Shown here piece after piece: positions 23,854 to 32,239 of a stretch of DNA of 45,282 nt. A model generated the notes under the pieces. The model was not told the origin of the DNA. It worked only from the letters and a program-made list of their open reading frames with translations, and did no database searches. How positions within the stretch are numbered: the stretch's first letter is position 1; the number at the start of each line of letters is the position of its first letter. The DNA comes from UBA1081 sp045636025 (GTDB lineage Bacteria > Bacillota > Clostridia > Oscillospirales > Acutalibacteraceae). The stretch lies in assembly GCA_045636025.1 (NCBI GenBank), contig JAZTWP010000038.1, positions 1 through 45,282 of the forward strand, in the 5' to 3' direction. A program made the translations under genes and the position numbers.

Positions 23854-25631
23854 AAAAATATGATGCTTTGATAATAGGCAGCGGTGCGGCAGCTTATGCC
23901 GTTGCCGACAGCCTTTTTAATCTTGATGTAAAAAATATTCTTATCGTTGCCGAAAACAGACTTTGGGGTACATCCCGTAACACGGGCAGCGATAAACAGA
24001 CTTATTATAAAATCTCAATGGACGGCAAAACTCCCGACAGCCCCTACAGAATGGCAAACGATATGATTTCGGGCGGCTCTGCAGACGGTGTAAAGGCTTA
24101 CAGACAAGCGGCAAACAGTATGCGCTGTTTCCTGAGACTTTATAATTACGGAGTTAAATTCCCCACAGACGAATACGGTGCGTTTCCCGGTTACAAAACA
24201 GACCACGACGACACAAGAAGAGCCACTTCGGTGGGGCCTCTCACTTCAAAACTGATGACAGAAAAGCTTGAAGAAGTCGTACTCGGCAAAAACGGCACAG
24301 AGCTTGTTGATAACAGACAAGTGGTGAAAATCATAACAGAAAATTCCCGTGCAAGGGGAGTTGTTGCACTCAACACTCTCACTCAGGAGTTTGAAGTCAT
24401 TTATGCAGACAATGTTATTGCCGCAACGGGTGCACCTGCCTGCATTTATGAGAATTCCGTCTATCCCGTTTCTCAGCACGGTATGACGGGTGTACTTCTT
24501 GAATCGGGCGCAAAACTTTTCAATTACTCACAATGGCAGTACGGAATGGCATCTGTTGACTTCCGCTGGAACGTTTCCGGCAGTTTTATGCAGGTTATTC
24601 CCCGTTTTGTGAGCACCGATGACGAGGGCAACGAAAGGGAATTCCTCTTTGACTATTTTGATGATATAAACGAAGCTTACAGTTTTGTTTTTCTTAAAGG
24701 CTATCAATGGCCGTTTTCTGCCGACAGAACAGATTTTTCTTCAAAAATAGATATTGCGGTGCATTCAGAAACTTCCCGTGGCAGAAAAGTTTATCTCGAT
24801 TACACAAAGAATCCTGAAGATTTTGATTTTGATAAACTGAGTGACGAAGCAAAGAATTATCTTCTTGCCACAGACAGTCTTGCGGAAACTCCCGTAAAAC
24901 GTCTTGAAAAACTCAACAGCAAAGCAATTGCCGTTTACAGCAGACAGAATATTGATCTTTATACACAGAAACTGAGAATCGCTGTCTGCGCTCAGCACAA
25001 CAACGGCGGTATTTACACCGATGAATATTATATGACCGATGTGCAAGGTCTTTATGTCATTGGTGAAGCGGCAGGCTCTTTCGGTCTTTCAAGACCCGGC
25101 GGCTCAGCACTCAACGATACACAGACGGGTGCTCTTACAGCGGCAGAGCATATTGCAAAGAATCTGTCTTCTTCCTCTTCTTTCACCTTTGACACGGCAG
25201 AATATGAGAGAATAAAAACAGATTTCGTCACAGACGATTCTCAGGATTACTCATTTGTTTTAAGAGAAATGAGCAGATGTTGTTCTTTTGTCCGTGATAA
25301 AGAGAAGTGCATGGCACTTCTTTCTCAGGTGAGTGAAAAGATTAAAAATTACCCCTTGTGTCACAGAAGTATTTCTGCATATTTCCGTGACAGAGATATG
25401 CTCCTTTCCGCAAAAGCACTTCTCATTTCCGTTATAAACGAAATGGAGAAAACAGGTAGCCGAGGCGGAGCAGTTTTTGTGTCAGAGGGTAAGAGAATTG
25501 CAGAAGATGTGTCTTACAGAAACTTTGTTACCGTAACGGACGGTGATGATGTTTATTTTGAAAAAGTAAAACCCGTTCCCGAAACGGACAGACCTTTTGA
25601 ATCATATCTCAGTGAAATGAAAGGCGGATAA
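23850..25631 (+). CDS. FAD-binding fumarate-reductase-like flavoprotein
   Basis: The 593-residue protein begins with the FAD-binding motif IIGSGAAAYAV and continues with TSRNTGSDKQTYYK, GYKTDHDDTRRATS and a late HNNGGIYTD...GLYVIGEAAG...RPGGSALND. That is the layout of the succinate dehydrogenase/fumarate reductase flavoprotein and 3-ketosteroid dehydrogenase superfamily. A C-terminal helical region (about 450-560) follows. No signal peptide or heme motif is present, so it is a soluble cytoplasmic enzyme. It could add or remove hydrogens across a C-C bond next to a carbonyl or carboxylate. The ATG overlaps the SDR stop codon by 4 bases, and GH3 follows after 2 bases. This subfamily has no function known to me. 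Confidence 0.85.
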   Translation: MKKYDALIIGSGAAAYAVADSLFNLDVKNILIVAENRLWGTSRNTGSDKQTYYKISMDGKTPDSPYRMANDMISGGSADGVKAYRQAANSMRCFLRLYNYGVKFPTDEYGAFPGYKTDHDDTRRATSVGPLTSKLMTEKLEEVVLGKNGTELVDNRQVVKIITENSRARGVVALNTLTQEFEVIYADNVIAATGAPACIYENSVYPVSQHGMTGVLLESGAKLFNYSQWQYGMASVDFRWNVSGSFMQVIPRFVSTDDEGNEREFLFDYFDDINEAYSFVFLKGYQWPFSADRTDFSSKIDIAVHSETSRGRKVYLDYTKNPEDFDFDKLSDEAKNYLLATDSLAETPVKRLEKLNSKAIAVYSRQNIDLYTQKLRIAVCAQHNNGGIYTDEYYMTDVQGLYVIGEAAGSFGLSRPGGSALNDTQTGALTAAEHIAKNLSSSSSFTFDTAEYERIKTDFVTDDSQDYSFVLREMSRCCSFVRDKEKCMALLSQVSEKIKNYPLCHRSISAYFRDRDMLLSAKALLISVINEMEKTGSRGGAVFVSEGKRIAEDVSYRNFVTVTDGDDVYFEKVKPVPETDRPFESYLSEMKGG

Positions 25632-25633
25632 TT

Positions 25634-27706
25634 ATGGATTTTGAAAAAGCTTTACAGATTTACAGAAAAGAACCCACAGAGGAGAATGTGAAAAAACTTG
25701 CAGATGAACTTGCAGGTGAAATGACGCTTTCTGAAAAAATCCGTATGCTTCAGGGGCACGCAATGGGTGTTACCGTGAAGAATTTCCTTACAAAAGGCAG
25801 ATTCTATAATGGTGAAGCATACCCTGCAGGCGGCTGTGCAAGACTTAAAATTCCGCCCATTCTTTTTACAGACGGTCCCCGAGGAATCGTTATGCGTCAC
25901 AGCACTTGTTTCCCCGTTTCAATGCTCCGAGGTGCCGCATTTGATGATGAACTTGAATACCGTGTGGGTGAAGTTTTTGCAAAAGAAGCCATCGCAGGCG
26001 GTGCAAACTACTTTGCAGGTATCTGCATAAATCTTCTCCGCAACCCTATGTGGGGAAGAGCGCAGGAAACATACGGTGAAGACCCGTTTCTTCTTGGTAA
26101 AATGGGCGTTGCGCTCACAAAGGCAATGCAGGACAACGGTGTTATTGCCTGTCCCAAGCATTACGCTCTCAACAGCATTGAAGACCTGCGTTTCAGCGCA
26201 AATGCAAAGGCAGACGAAAGAACTCTTCACGAGGTTTATCTTCCTCATTTCAAAAAGTGTGTTGATGCAGGCGCAATGTCAATAATGGGTGCTTACAACA
26301 AAGTAAACGGCACTTACTGTTGCGAAAACAAGGAGCTTCTCACAGATATATTGAGAGATAAATGGCATTTTGACGGCTTTACAATTTCTGATTTCTTCTT
26401 CGGCATTTATGATGCGGCAAGAAGCCTTAAATCGGGTATGGATGTGGAAATGCCCTATACATTCAGATATTCACTTCTGGGACACAAACTCAGAAAAGGC
26501 GAAATCAGCGAAAATGATATTGATACCGCTGTGGGCAGAGTGCTCAGAGGTATGATAAGAGTGCTTCGTACCGATAAAAAATACGGCAAGGAAGTTATTC
26601 TTTCAAAAGAGCATACAGCTCTTGCCCGTGAAGTTGCATCAAAGGGTATGGTGCTTCTTAAAAATGAAAAAAATACTCTCCCCGTTGCAAAGGGTAAGAA
26701 AATTGCCGTAGTTGGCAGATATGCAGACAAAATCAACACCGGTGACCACGGAAGCAGTAATGTTTTCAGCCCTTATACAATCACACCTTATCAGGGACTT
26801 AAAAATGAATTCGGTGCAGAGAATGTGACAGTTTATAACGGCTGTGATACAGCAAAGGCAACCGAATCAGTAAAATTCAGTGAATATGTTATTGTGTGTG
26901 TCGGCAGCGACTGGCTTCAGGAGGGTGAATTCCTCGTAAATATGGGCAATGTGAAGAAAAAGCCCAAAGGGTCAGGCGGTGACAGAGCAAGTCTCAGAAT
27001 TCCTCCCGAAGATGTGGAGCTTATCAACGCAATGTCACGCACGGGCAAAAAAATCATTGTCAACATAATGGGCGGTAGTGCCTATGTCATCAAAGACTGG
27101 ATTGATAATGCAGATGCCGTTGTAATGTCATTCTACAGCGGACTTGAGGGCGGAAATGCACTGGCAGACCTTATCTCAGGTAAAAAGAATTTCGGCGGCA
27201 AACTGCCTTTCACAATTGCATTCAGAGAGGACGATTATCCCAGTTTCCTCCACATCGGTGCAAAGGATAAGGATATTGATTACGGCTATTATCACGGCTA
27301 TACACTTTTTGATAAAAAGAATATCACACCGCATTTCCCCTTCGGCTTCGGTCTTTCTTATACATCGTTTGAACTTTCAGATGTGAAAGCAGAGCTTGAC
27401 GGTGATGAAATCGAAATAGATTTCACTCTTGAAAATACGGGTGAAAAAGACGGTGACGAAGTTGTGCAGGTCTATGTCGGCAGCACAAGAGAAGATGTTG
27501 ACCGCCCCGTAAAAGTGCTCAAAGGCTTTAAGCGTGTTTCTGTTTCTGCAGGTGAAAGCAAAAAAGCAGAAATTGAAGTTGAACTTGATGACATTAAATT
27601 CTACAATCCCGAAAACGGTGAATGGGAGCTTGATGAGGAATATATCGTCTATGCAGGTACAGACAGCAGAAGTGCAAAGCCCGTTGCAACAATCAGGGTG
27701 AAGTGA
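25634..27706 (+). CDS. Cytoplasmic GH3 beta-glycosidase
   Basis: The 690-residue GH3 has the usual order: TIM-barrel catalytic domain (about 25-320) with FTDGPRGI, the KH pair (K175/H176) and nucleophile D253 in FTISDFFFG, then the alpha/beta sandwich (about 330-560) starting GMVLLKNEKNTLPV, and a fibronectin-like C-terminus. It has no signal peptide. GH3 enzymes remove terminal beta-glucose, xylose or similar residues from oligosaccharides or plant glycosides. The nucleophile is followed by FFF instead of the common W, so substrate preference may be unusual. AAAGGCGG precedes the ATG, which lies 2 bases after the flavoprotein gene. It overlaps the hydrolase gene at TGATG. Confidence 0.93.
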   Translation: MDFEKALQIYRKEPTEENVKKLADELAGEMTLSEKIRMLQGHAMGVTVKNFLTKGRFYNGEAYPAGGCARLKIPPILFTDGPRGIVMRHSTCFPVSMLRGAAFDDELEYRVGEVFAKEAIAGGANYFAGICINLLRNPMWGRAQETYGEDPFLLGKMGVALTKAMQDNGVIACPKHYALNSIEDLRFSANAKADERTLHEVYLPHFKKCVDAGAMSIMGAYNKVNGTYCCENKELLTDILRDKWHFDGFTISDFFFGIYDAARSLKSGMDVEMPYTFRYSLLGHKLRKGEISENDIDTAVGRVLRGMIRVLRTDKKYGKEVILSKEHTALAREVASKGMVLLKNEKNTLPVAKGKKIAVVGRYADKINTGDHGSSNVFSPYTITPYQGLKNEFGAENVTVYNGCDTAKATESVKFSEYVIVCVGSDWLQEGEFLVNMGNVKKKPKGSGGDRASLRIPPEDVELINAMSRTGKKIIVNIMGGSAYVIKDWIDNADAVVMSFYSGLEGGNALADLISGKKNFGGKLPFTIAFREDDYPSFLHIGAKDKDIDYGYYHGYTLFDKKNITPHFPFGFGLSYTSFELSDVKAELDGDEIEIDFTLENTGEKDGDEVVQVYVGSTREDVDRPVKVLKGFKRVSVSAGESKKAEIEVELDDIKFYNPENGEWELDEEYIVYAGTDSRSAKPVATIRVK

Positions 27707-28743
27707 TGAAAATAAGTCCTTATTCTCCCGACCTTTTTATGGCGGGACTTTATGAAAAACTTACGGCAGACCCCTTTGCGGATTGTGTGACAAGTGAGGA
27801 AACTGAGGCTGTCTGCGAAAAAATCAGAAACAGGGCAAAGGATATCTTCAATCTTTCACTTCTTGAGGACGGTACTCCGCTGATTCCCGAAAAAGCAGGG
27901 GAGTGTATCGAGTATCCCGAATACACATTGCAGAAATACTCCGTTGAAATATGCAGAAATCTTAAAACGGCAGTTTTTGTGCTGAAACCGAAAAATGCCC
28001 CAAAACCCACTCCCGGTGTTGTTGCCCTCTGCGGTCACGGTTACGGAGTCAGACAGATAGTCGGCATTACAAAAAGCGGCAAGAAAAAACACATAAGATA
28101 CATTGATAATTATCAGAAAAACTTTGCCGTGGAGCTTGTAAAAAGAGGTTGCACCGTCGTTGCTCCCGAGCTTTTCGGCTTCGGCGAAGCAAGACTCAGA
28201 AAAGACCTTTCAAAACCTTTTTACATCAGCTCTTGCGATGAGCTTTCACATCATCTTCTGCCTTACGGACTCACAACCGCATCGCTTCGTGTTTTTCAGG
28301 CATTAAAATGTGCTCAGCTGCTTTTTGACGATGAATCCGTTGACAATGAAAAACTCGGCATAATGGGAATTTCGGGCGGAGGTCTTACTGCTCTTTATGC
28401 TTCGGTGCTCGAGGAAAGAATAAAACGTATTGTCATAAGCGGATATGTGAACACTTTCAGAGACAGCATAATGTCCATGTGGCATTGCCCCGATAACTAT
28501 ATCCCCGATATAATGAAAACGGGCGAGATTTATGACTTTGCATCAAGCCTTGCACCGAGAAAACTTCTCATTGAATCGGGCAGAAAAGACAAATTGTTCC
28601 CCATAGATGCAAGTCTTAAGGCCCACGAAAAAATAAAAAGCGTCTACAAAAAGGTAAACGCTTCTGAAAATCTTATTATTGATGTTTTTGACGGCAAACA
28701 TTCCGTCAGCGGAAATAAATCATTTGATTTTCTTGCAGAATAA
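27706..28743 (+). CDS. Alpha/beta hydrolase (esterase-like)
   Basis: The 345-residue alpha/beta-hydrolase has an N-terminal cap-like region (1-95), the oxyanion strand VVALCGHGYG, the nucleophile elbow GISGGG, an acid in SGRKDKLFP and the catalytic His in DGKHSVSG. It resembles bacterial members of the acetyl-xylan-esterase/dienelactone-hydrolase type. It lacks a signal peptide, so it would cleave ester groups on imported compounds. The ATG at 27706 shares a base with the GH3 stop codon, with AGGGTGA upstream. As the last gene of the OYE-SDR-FAD-GH3 run, it may remove acyl groups from the same glycoside. The exact ester is unknown. Confidence 0.85.
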   Translation: MKISPYSPDLFMAGLYEKLTADPFADCVTSEETEAVCEKIRNRAKDIFNLSLLEDGTPLIPEKAGECIEYPEYTLQKYSVEICRNLKTAVFVLKPKNAPKPTPGVVALCGHGYGVRQIVGITKSGKKKHIRYIDNYQKNFAVELVKRGCTVVAPELFGFGEARLRKDLSKPFYISSCDELSHHLLPYGLTTASLRVFQALKCAQLLFDDESVDNEKLGIMGISGGGLTALYASVLEERIKRIVISGYVNTFRDSIMSMWHCPDNYIPDIMKTGEIYDFASSLAPRKLLIESGRKDKLFPIDASLKAHEKIKSVYKKVNASENLIIDVFDGKHSVSGNKSFDFLAE

Positions 28744-28746
28744 AAA

Positions 28747-28776
28747 AAGGGAGTCGCAGGACTCCCTTAATTTTTT
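28747..28776. terminator. Bidirectional terminator between hydrolase and htpG
   Basis: The stem AAGGGAGTC/GACTCCCTT has a 4-base loop and T-rich tails on both strands. It serves both converging transcripts. Confidence 0.9.
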
Positions 28777-30649
28777 ATTTAACCATCAATTCGCTGATGA
28801 GTGCGCTGAATTCTGCAGGGTCTTCAATTGAAAGACCGCTGATGAGTCTTGCCTGCATATAAAGAAGCTTTGCATACTTTGCGAGCGCTTCATCGTCAAG
28901 TGACTTGATTTTTTCTGCAATGGGGTGAGATGCGTTGATTTCAAGCACTGTTTCAGCCTTGACACCGTTTGCATTTGGCATTGCATTGAGTACTTTTTCC
29001 ATTTCTGTTGAAAGCATACCCTCACTTGTAAGACAAGCGGGATGATTCTTGAGTGCATTTGTAAAACGCACCTGAGTTACGCTGTCGCCGAGTGCATCTT
29101 TCATTTTGCCGAGAATATCCTTTGCATCTTCATTCTCTTTTTTGATTTCTTCCTTTTCCTCTTCTGTGTCAAGGTCAAGCTTGTCTGCGCATACATTCAC
29201 AAAATGCTTGTCGTCATAAGCCATAAGCATCTGAATTGCGAATTCGTCAACATTATCTGTGAAGTAGAGGATTTCGTAGCCCTTGTCCTTAACAGCTTCA
29301 ACCTGAGGAAGCATATCAATCTTAGCCTTTGTTTCACCTGAGGCATAGAAAATCTTGTCCTGACCCTCTTTCATTCTTTCAACATATTCAGCGAGAGTTG
29401 AAAGCTTGTCTTCATAAGAAGAAACAAACATAATCAGGTCTTTGAGTGTATCTTTGTGAGCACCGTAGCTTTCATAGATGCCGAATTTAAGCTGCATACC
29501 GAATGACTCAAAGAAACGGTTGTAAGTTTCTCTGTCATTCTTCAGCATATTCTGAAGCTCTGACTTGATTTTCTTTTCAATTGTCTTTGCAATGAGTCTG
29601 AGCTGATAATCCTGCTGAAGCACTTCACGGGAAATGTTGAGTGAAAGGTCTGCGCTGTCAACAAGACCCTTTGCAAAACTGAAATAATCGGGGAGCAGGT
29701 CGGGGCACTTATCCATTATAAGTACGCCGTTTGAGTAAAGCGCCAGTCCCTTTTCAAAATTCTTTGTGTAGTAGTCATAGGGTGCTCTTTCGGGAATGAA
29801 AATGAGCGCATCGTATGTTGCCTGACCCTCAACCTTGCTGTGGATAACCTTTGCAGGTTTTGAGAAGTCAAAGAATTTGTCCTGATAAAAACTGTCATAC
29901 TCTTCGGGAGTGATTTCGTTTTTATTCTTTCTCCAGAGAGGAATCATACTGTTGAGAGTTCTTGTTTCAACGAATGATTCATATTCACCCTCGGTACCCT
30001 CAACGGGTCTTGAAGATTCAACATCCATTGTGATGGGGTAACGGATGTAATCCGAATATTTTTTAACGATTGAAGAAAGTCTGTAAGTATCAAGATATTC
30101 TGAGTATTTGTTTTCTTCTGTGTCTTCTTTGATGTAAAGAGTGATAACTGTACCTGCAGACTCTTTTTCTGCTTCTTCAAGAGTGTACCCTTCGGCACCC
30201 TCGCTGACCCAGAGGTTTGCTGTCTCTTCACCGAAAGCCTTTGAGAGAACGGTAACCTTGTCGCTGACCATAAATGCAGAGTAGAAACCTACACCGAACT
30301 GACCGATGATTTCAACATCGCTCTTTTCGTCCATGTTCTTCTTGAAATCAAGCGAACCGCTTTTTGCGATTGTGCCAAGATTATTCTCAAGCTCTTCTGC
30401 AGTCATACCGCAGCCGTTGTCTTCAATTGTGATTGTTCTGCTCTCTTTGTCGGGAGTGATTGTGATTCTGAAATCACCTTTTTCAAGACCAACTGAATTA
30501 TCTGTAAGTGAACGGAAATATAGCTTGTCTATTGCATCACTTGCGTTTGAAATAAGCTCACGAAGAAAAATTTCTTTGTGGGTATAAATTGAATTGATCA
30601 TCATATCAAGCAATTTCTTTGATTCTGCTTTGAATTGCTTTTTCTGCAT
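28775..30649 (-). CDS. htpG: Molecular chaperone HtpG (Hsp90)
   Basis: HtpG is the bacterial Hsp90 chaperone, an ATP-driven dimer that remodels client proteins in the cytoplasm. The 624-residue protein has the GHKL ATPase motifs: NASDAIDKL, the DNGCGM site and GQFGVGFYSAFMV. The middle domain SLNISREVLQQD and the C-terminal dimerisation region are in place. It has the usual length. AGGTGAT precedes the ATG. A perfect CIRCE operator overlapping the promoter (30671-30697) shows control by the heat-shock repressor HrcA, unlike Bacillus subtilis, where htpG is outside the HrcA regulon. Confidence 0.97.
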   Translation of the reverse strand: MQKKQFKAESKKLLDMMINSIYTHKEIFLRELISNASDAIDKLYFRSLTDNSVGLEKGDFRITITPDKESRTITIEDNGCGMTAEELENNLGTIAKSGSLDFKKNMDEKSDVEIIGQFGVGFYSAFMVSDKVTVLSKAFGEETANLWVSEGAEGYTLEEAEKESAGTVITLYIKEDTEENKYSEYLDTYRLSSIVKKYSDYIRYPITMDVESSRPVEGTEGEYESFVETRTLNSMIPLWRKNKNEITPEEYDSFYQDKFFDFSKPAKVIHSKVEGQATYDALIFIPERAPYDYYTKNFEKGLALYSNGVLIMDKCPDLLPDYFSFAKGLVDSADLSLNISREVLQQDYQLRLIAKTIEKKIKSELQNMLKNDRETYNRFFESFGMQLKFGIYESYGAHKDTLKDLIMFVSSYEDKLSTLAEYVERMKEGQDKIFYASGETKAKIDMLPQVEAVKDKGYEILYFTDNVDEFAIQMLMAYDDKHFVNVCADKLDLDTEEEKEEIKKENEDAKDILGKMKDALGDSVTQVRFTNALKNHPACLTSEGMLSTEMEKVLNAMPNANGVKAETVLEINASHPIAEKIKSLDDEALAKYAKLLYMQARLISGLSIEDPAEFSALISELMVK

Positions 30650-30670
30650 AATATCACCTGAAAAATATAT

Positions 30671-30697
30671 TTAGCACTCACACACAACGAGTGCTAA
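30671..30697 (-). promoter_or_regulatory. CIRCE operator (HrcA site) of htpG
   Basis: TTAGCACTC and GAGTGCTAA form a perfect 9-9-9 CIRCE inverted repeat. It lies 21 bases upstream of the htpG start codon, just after the -10 box. Confidence 0.95.
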
Positions 30698-30701
30698 ATA
30701 T

Positions 30702-30729
30702 AGTATAACTCTTTTTTTCCGCTTGTCAA
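30702..30729 (-). promoter_or_regulatory. SigA-type promoter of htpG
   Basis: On the minus strand TTGACA (30724-30729), 16 bases and TATACT (30702-30707). The CIRCE operator begins 4 bases after the -10. Confidence 0.8.
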
Positions 30730-30778
30730 CACTTTTTTGCGGAAAAATATTTCAATGTGAACCGAAATGGTGTATAAT

Positions 30779-31028
30779 AAACAATAATTTAGCGAATGTT
30801 TGCACAATGAATTGATTTGCACAATCCTTGTAGGGACCGATCCCCTGATCGGTCCGTCCTGAAGTTTCATCAGACTTCGCGGAACGATGTGGGCATCGTT
30901 CCCTACACTGACGATATAAACAGGTTTAATTATAAAATGGGTTAAAGGGCGAAGCCCTTTCCGAAATTACGAATTACGCATTACGAATTACGAATTGATA
31001 CAATAATTTAGCTCCGCTAAATTATTGT
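30779..31028. repeat. Composite intergenic repeat block, copy B
   Basis: It has the same plan as 21619-21889: a left AAACAATAATTTAGCG half-site, a GTAGGGACC...GTTCCCTAC element (30830-30906), a GGGCGAAGCCC hairpin and an AATTACG tract. It ends in a perfect palindrome (31000-31028, 13-bp arms, 3-base loop) that touches the spoVAE stop codon at 31029. About 118 bases are identical to the other copy. Confidence 0.85.
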
Positions 31029-31382
31029 TTACTTTCCTTTCGGTTTTGTGATAAGGGCTACTGTCACACCTGCAAGGAGTGCAGCGGTGATTCCGCCTGC
31101 GCTTGCAGTAAGAGGACCTTTCAGCGCACCGATGAGTCCCTCTGTTTCAACGGCTTTTCTGGTGCCTTCTGCAAGTGTTGCACCAAAACCCGTCAGCGGA
31201 ACGGTTGCGCCGGCTCCTGCAAATTCGGTAATCGGTTCATAAAGTCCGAGCGCACCGAGAACAACACCCGTAACAACAAAACCCACAAGAATTCTCGCAG
31301 GGGTGAGTTTTGTGTTATCAATAAGAATCTGACCGATAACGCAGATGATTCCGCCTATTAAAAATGCTTTAAGATAATCCAT
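31029..31382 (-). CDS. spoVAE: Stage V sporulation protein AE
   Basis: The 117-residue hydrophobic protein has about four membrane segments. Its start (YLKAFLIGGIICVIGQILID) and the conserved Gly-rich PLTGFGATLAEG segment match SpoVAE/SpoVAEB. With SpoVAC and SpoVAD it forms the channel for dipicolinic acid uptake into the forespore and release at germination. Here it stands alone: neither spoVAC nor spoVAD is adjacent. GAGGTG precedes the ATG, and a candidate forespore promoter lies at 31403-31430. Its stop codon directly abuts a palindrome. Confidence 0.9.
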   Translation of the reverse strand: MDYLKAFLIGGIICVIGQILIDNTKLTPARILVGFVVTGVVLGALGLYEPITEFAGAGATVPLTGFGATLAEGTRKAVETEGLIGALKGPLTASAGGITAALLAGVTVALITKPKGK

Positions 31383-31402
31383 TATTTATGCACCTCGGTA
31401 TA

Positions 31403-31430
31403 ATTTTGTGCCGTGAAGTGCTTTTTATTC
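31403..31430 (-). promoter_or_regulatory. Candidate forespore (SigG/SigF-type) promoter of spoVAE
   Basis: On the minus strand GAATA (31426-31430), 13 bases and GGCACAAAAT (31403-31412). The -10 string, including a preceding C, is identical to the one upstream of the spoIIQ-like gene. Spacing is one base shorter there than expected, so confidence is moderate. Confidence 0.45.
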
Positions 31431-31449
31431 AGAATCAGGAGTTGATATA

Positions 31450-32238
31450 ATGCTGATTTGTCCCGTATGCGGCAAAACGCTTGTCAGAAATGAAAAATCA
31501 TATGTGTGTACAGATAATCACAGTTTTGACACCGCAAAAGAAGGTTATGTGAATCTGCTTTCAGGCAAACACAAGGCAGGAGAGCTTATCGGTGATAACC
31601 GTGATATGGCAAAGGCAAGACGTCTCTTCCTTGAAAAGGGATATTATGATTTTCTTGCAGAAGCTCTTTGCGGAAAAATAAAAAAAGATTCCGTTGTGCT
31701 TGACATTTCCTGTGGTGAGGGGTATTATACCGACTTTTTCAGACGCAGCACAGGTGCATCTGTTTACGGTTTTGACATTTCAAAAGAGATGATAAAACTT
31801 GCGGCAAAGAAGTATAAGGAAGTCATATTCTTTGTTGCCAATATCGCAAGAATTCCCGTTTCTGATGAAAGTGTTGATACTGCAATTCAGATCTGTGCAC
31901 CGTTTTCTGAAAAGGAATTTGCACGAATCCTTAAAAAAGACGGTTGCCTTTATTCCGTTGTTCCTGCAAAACGTCACCTCTGGGGACTCAAGGAATTCCT
32001 TTATGAAAATCCTTATGAAAATAACGAAGACGATACAGAATACGAGTTTCTCCGCAAAGAGAGTGAAGAAACGGTTTCTTCATTTGTAACTCTCTGCGGC
32101 AGCGAAGAAATAATGAGCCTTTTTGCAATGACTCCGTATTATTACAAAACAAGCGAAAAAGATAAAATCCGCCTTTCTCAGGCGGATAAAATCGAAACTC
32201 AACTTGAGTTTGTTATAAGAAAGTTTGTGAGACGATAA
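31450..32238 (+). CDS. rlmA: 23S rRNA (guanine-N1)-methyltransferase, RlmA family
   Basis: The 262-residue protein begins with a zinc-finger region (CPVCGKTL...CTDNHSFD) and continues with GYVNLLSGKHKAGELIGDN, a hallmark of RlmA. The SAM-binding motif is LDISCGEGYY and the C-terminus KIRLSQADKIETQL fits. The enzyme methylates N1 of a guanine in helix 35 of 23S rRNA (G745 or G748, depending on type). AGGAG precedes the ATG. The stop codon TAA is followed after one base by a palindrome at 32240. It is divergent from spoVAE with a 67-base gap. Confidence 0.9.
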   Translation: MLICPVCGKTLVRNEKSYVCTDNHSFDTAKEGYVNLLSGKHKAGELIGDNRDMAKARRLFLEKGYYDFLAEALCGKIKKDSVVLDISCGEGYYTDFFRRSTGASVYGFDISKEMIKLAAKKYKEVIFFVANIARIPVSDESVDTAIQICAPFSEKEFARILKKDGCLYSVVPAKRHLWGLKEFLYENPYENNEDDTEYEFLRKESEETVSSFVTLCGSEEIMSLFAMTPYYYKTSEKDKIRLSQADKIETQLEFVIRKFVRR

Positions 32239-32239
32239 A

